Shown one piece after another: positions 63,298 to 64,000 of a stretch of DNA of 64,000 nucleotides. The translations under genes were made by a program, and so were the position numbers. Below the pieces are notes generated by a model. That model saw only the letters and a program-made list of their open reading frames with translations. It was not told where the DNA came from and did no database searches. Source of the DNA: Lunatimonas salinarum (GTDB lineage Bacteria; Bacteroidota; Bacteroidia; Cytophagales; Cyclobacteriaceae); NCBI RefSeq assembly GCF_017811155.1, contig NZ_JACVCV010000007.1, positions 124,001 to 188,000 on the forward strand, read 5' to 3'. Positions within the stretch are counted from its first letter, which is position 1; each line of letters starts with the position of its first letter.

Positions 63298-64000
63298 ATG
63301 AAAAATAGGAAGATAAAGCACCATTTGATCCTGCTATTGCTCCTAGGAGCGATGGGTTTTTTGACAAATTGTAAAGAATACGATCAGGAGGTCAAGAAAC
63401 CAAATATCGTTTTTGTCTTAGCAGACGATATGAGATGGGACTACTTAGGGGCGATAGGAGCCAACGCTGTTGTTCAAACTCCTAATCTGGATAAGCTCGC
63501 CGCTGAGGGAACCCTTTTCAGTAATGCATTTGTCACGTCCGCCATTTGTACCCCAAGCAGAACGTCCATTTTAACAGGGATGTACGAACGAAAGCATGGC
63601 GTCACCTTTGGCTCCAATTCCGTCATGACGGAAGAAGCTTTTGCCCAAACCTACCCCATGCTCCTTCGTGAAAATGGTTACTACACGGGTTGGGTGGGCA
63701 AGAATCACACGCCTGTCGGGAAAAGCGAAAAGGGACTCGGGTATAAAAGTGGCGTGATGGAGGAATCGTTTGACTACTGGAGGGCGGGTCACGGGCATCT
63801 TTCCTTTTACCCCAAGAATGTGCATGAGATTTTCCAAGATGCCAATGCAGACAATCAGATAGATATCATTCAAGAGGCGGTAGATGAATTTTTAAGTATT
63901 GATGAGGCGTTGGTGACCTCCCAAAGCTTCCTACGTACCCGTCCCACAGACCAGCCATTTTGCCTGATGATCAACTTTAACGTTCCCCATAGCAACGGGA
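63298..64000 (+). CDS. Sulfatase (S1), lipoprotein, partial at window edge
   Basis: Open frame from ATG 63298 to the end of the window (234 codons seen). The lipobox is FLTNC (Cys25). Asp43-Asp44 in VLADDMRWDYLG and Cys84 in CTPSRTSILTGMYERKHGV identify an S1 sulfatase; GWVGKNHTPVG contains the lysine-histidine pair, where most others in this window have GKWHLG. This variant suits a sulfatase subfamily different from its neighbours. The C-terminal half lies outside the window. Confidence 0.9.
   Translation, partial: MKNRKIKHHLILLLLLGAMGFLTNCKEYDQEVKKPNIVFVLADDMRWDYLGAIGANAVVQTPNLDKLAAEGTLFSNAFVTSAICTPSRTSILTGMYERKHGVTFGSNSVMTEEAFAQTYPMLLRENGYYTGWVGKNHTPVGKSEKGLGYKSGVMEESFDYWRAGHGHLSFYPKNVHEIFQDANADNQIDIIQEAVDEFLSIDEALVTSQSFLRTRPTDQPFCLMINFNVPHSNG

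Noticed and set aside
1-64000. CRISPR arrays, rRNA genes, prophage or a replication origin
   Set aside because: No regularly spaced short repeats, rRNA segments, phage structural genes or origin-type iteron clusters were seen.

Overview
The window looks like a chromosomal segment of a Bacteroidota bacterium, most likely a marine Cyclobacteriaceae-type organism. The basis is a TamB/TamL pair, a SusC/SusD pair driven by an ECF sigma/FecR cascade, many cysteine-type sulfatases, Bacteroidota promoters (TTTG-N20-TAnnTTTG), and starts preceded by A-rich sequence instead of Shine-Dalgarno sites. The genus is inference; no rRNA or ordinary tRNA is present to settle it.

Layout. 0.4-7.7 kb: tamB-tamL, an outer-membrane assembly operon. 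7.9-9.6 kb: copies of a dispersed repeat around an IS110-family element whose transposase has an internal stop. 9.7-14.9 kb: two paralogous exported FAD oxidoreductases and a sulfatase in one operon; a second sulfatase lies opposite (15.2-16.6 kb). 17.4-19.4 kb: a yoeB-type toxin-antitoxin operon with a frameshifted XRE regulator, bracketed by 228-bp direct repeats. 19.5-26.7 kb: a minus-strand operon of two double-domain esterases, a PVC-type dehydrogenase that lacks a haem motif, and a high-potential iron-sulfur protein. 26.9-28.9 kb: sugar porter and CPBP protease. 29.2-34.2 kb: histidine kinase, and a GH20 hexosaminidase operon. 34.4-40.9 kb: fadD, a decayed two-gene remnant, an exonuclease/GIY-YIG fusion, aldo/keto reductase, quinone-oxidoreductase-like MDR protein, and a TspO-like protein. 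41.2-43.5 kb: a tRNA-like RNA, a COG0523 metallochaperone GTPase behind a Zur-like palindrome, and a DUF2200 gene. 43.6-48.2 kb: hisGDCB behind a histidine-rich leader peptide. 49.1-64 kb: ECF sigma, FecR, SusC, SusD and five sulfatases (the last cut by the window edge), with an IS remnant between them. This last block reads as a sulfated-glycan uptake and desulfation locus; no glycoside hydrolase is visible inside it.

The observations most worth following are: (1) a tRNA-like RNA with its own promoter and terminator, an enlarged variable arm and no U33; (2) a dispersed repeat with exchangeable palindromes and a small ORF, which forms the 5' leader of the TspO gene and the C-terminus of the CPBP gene; (3) an unannotated-type his leader peptide (8 His in 30 codons) behind a near-consensus promoter; (4) the cassette-like direct repeats around the toxin-antitoxin operon; and (5) the haem-less dehydrogenase paired with a HiPIP.
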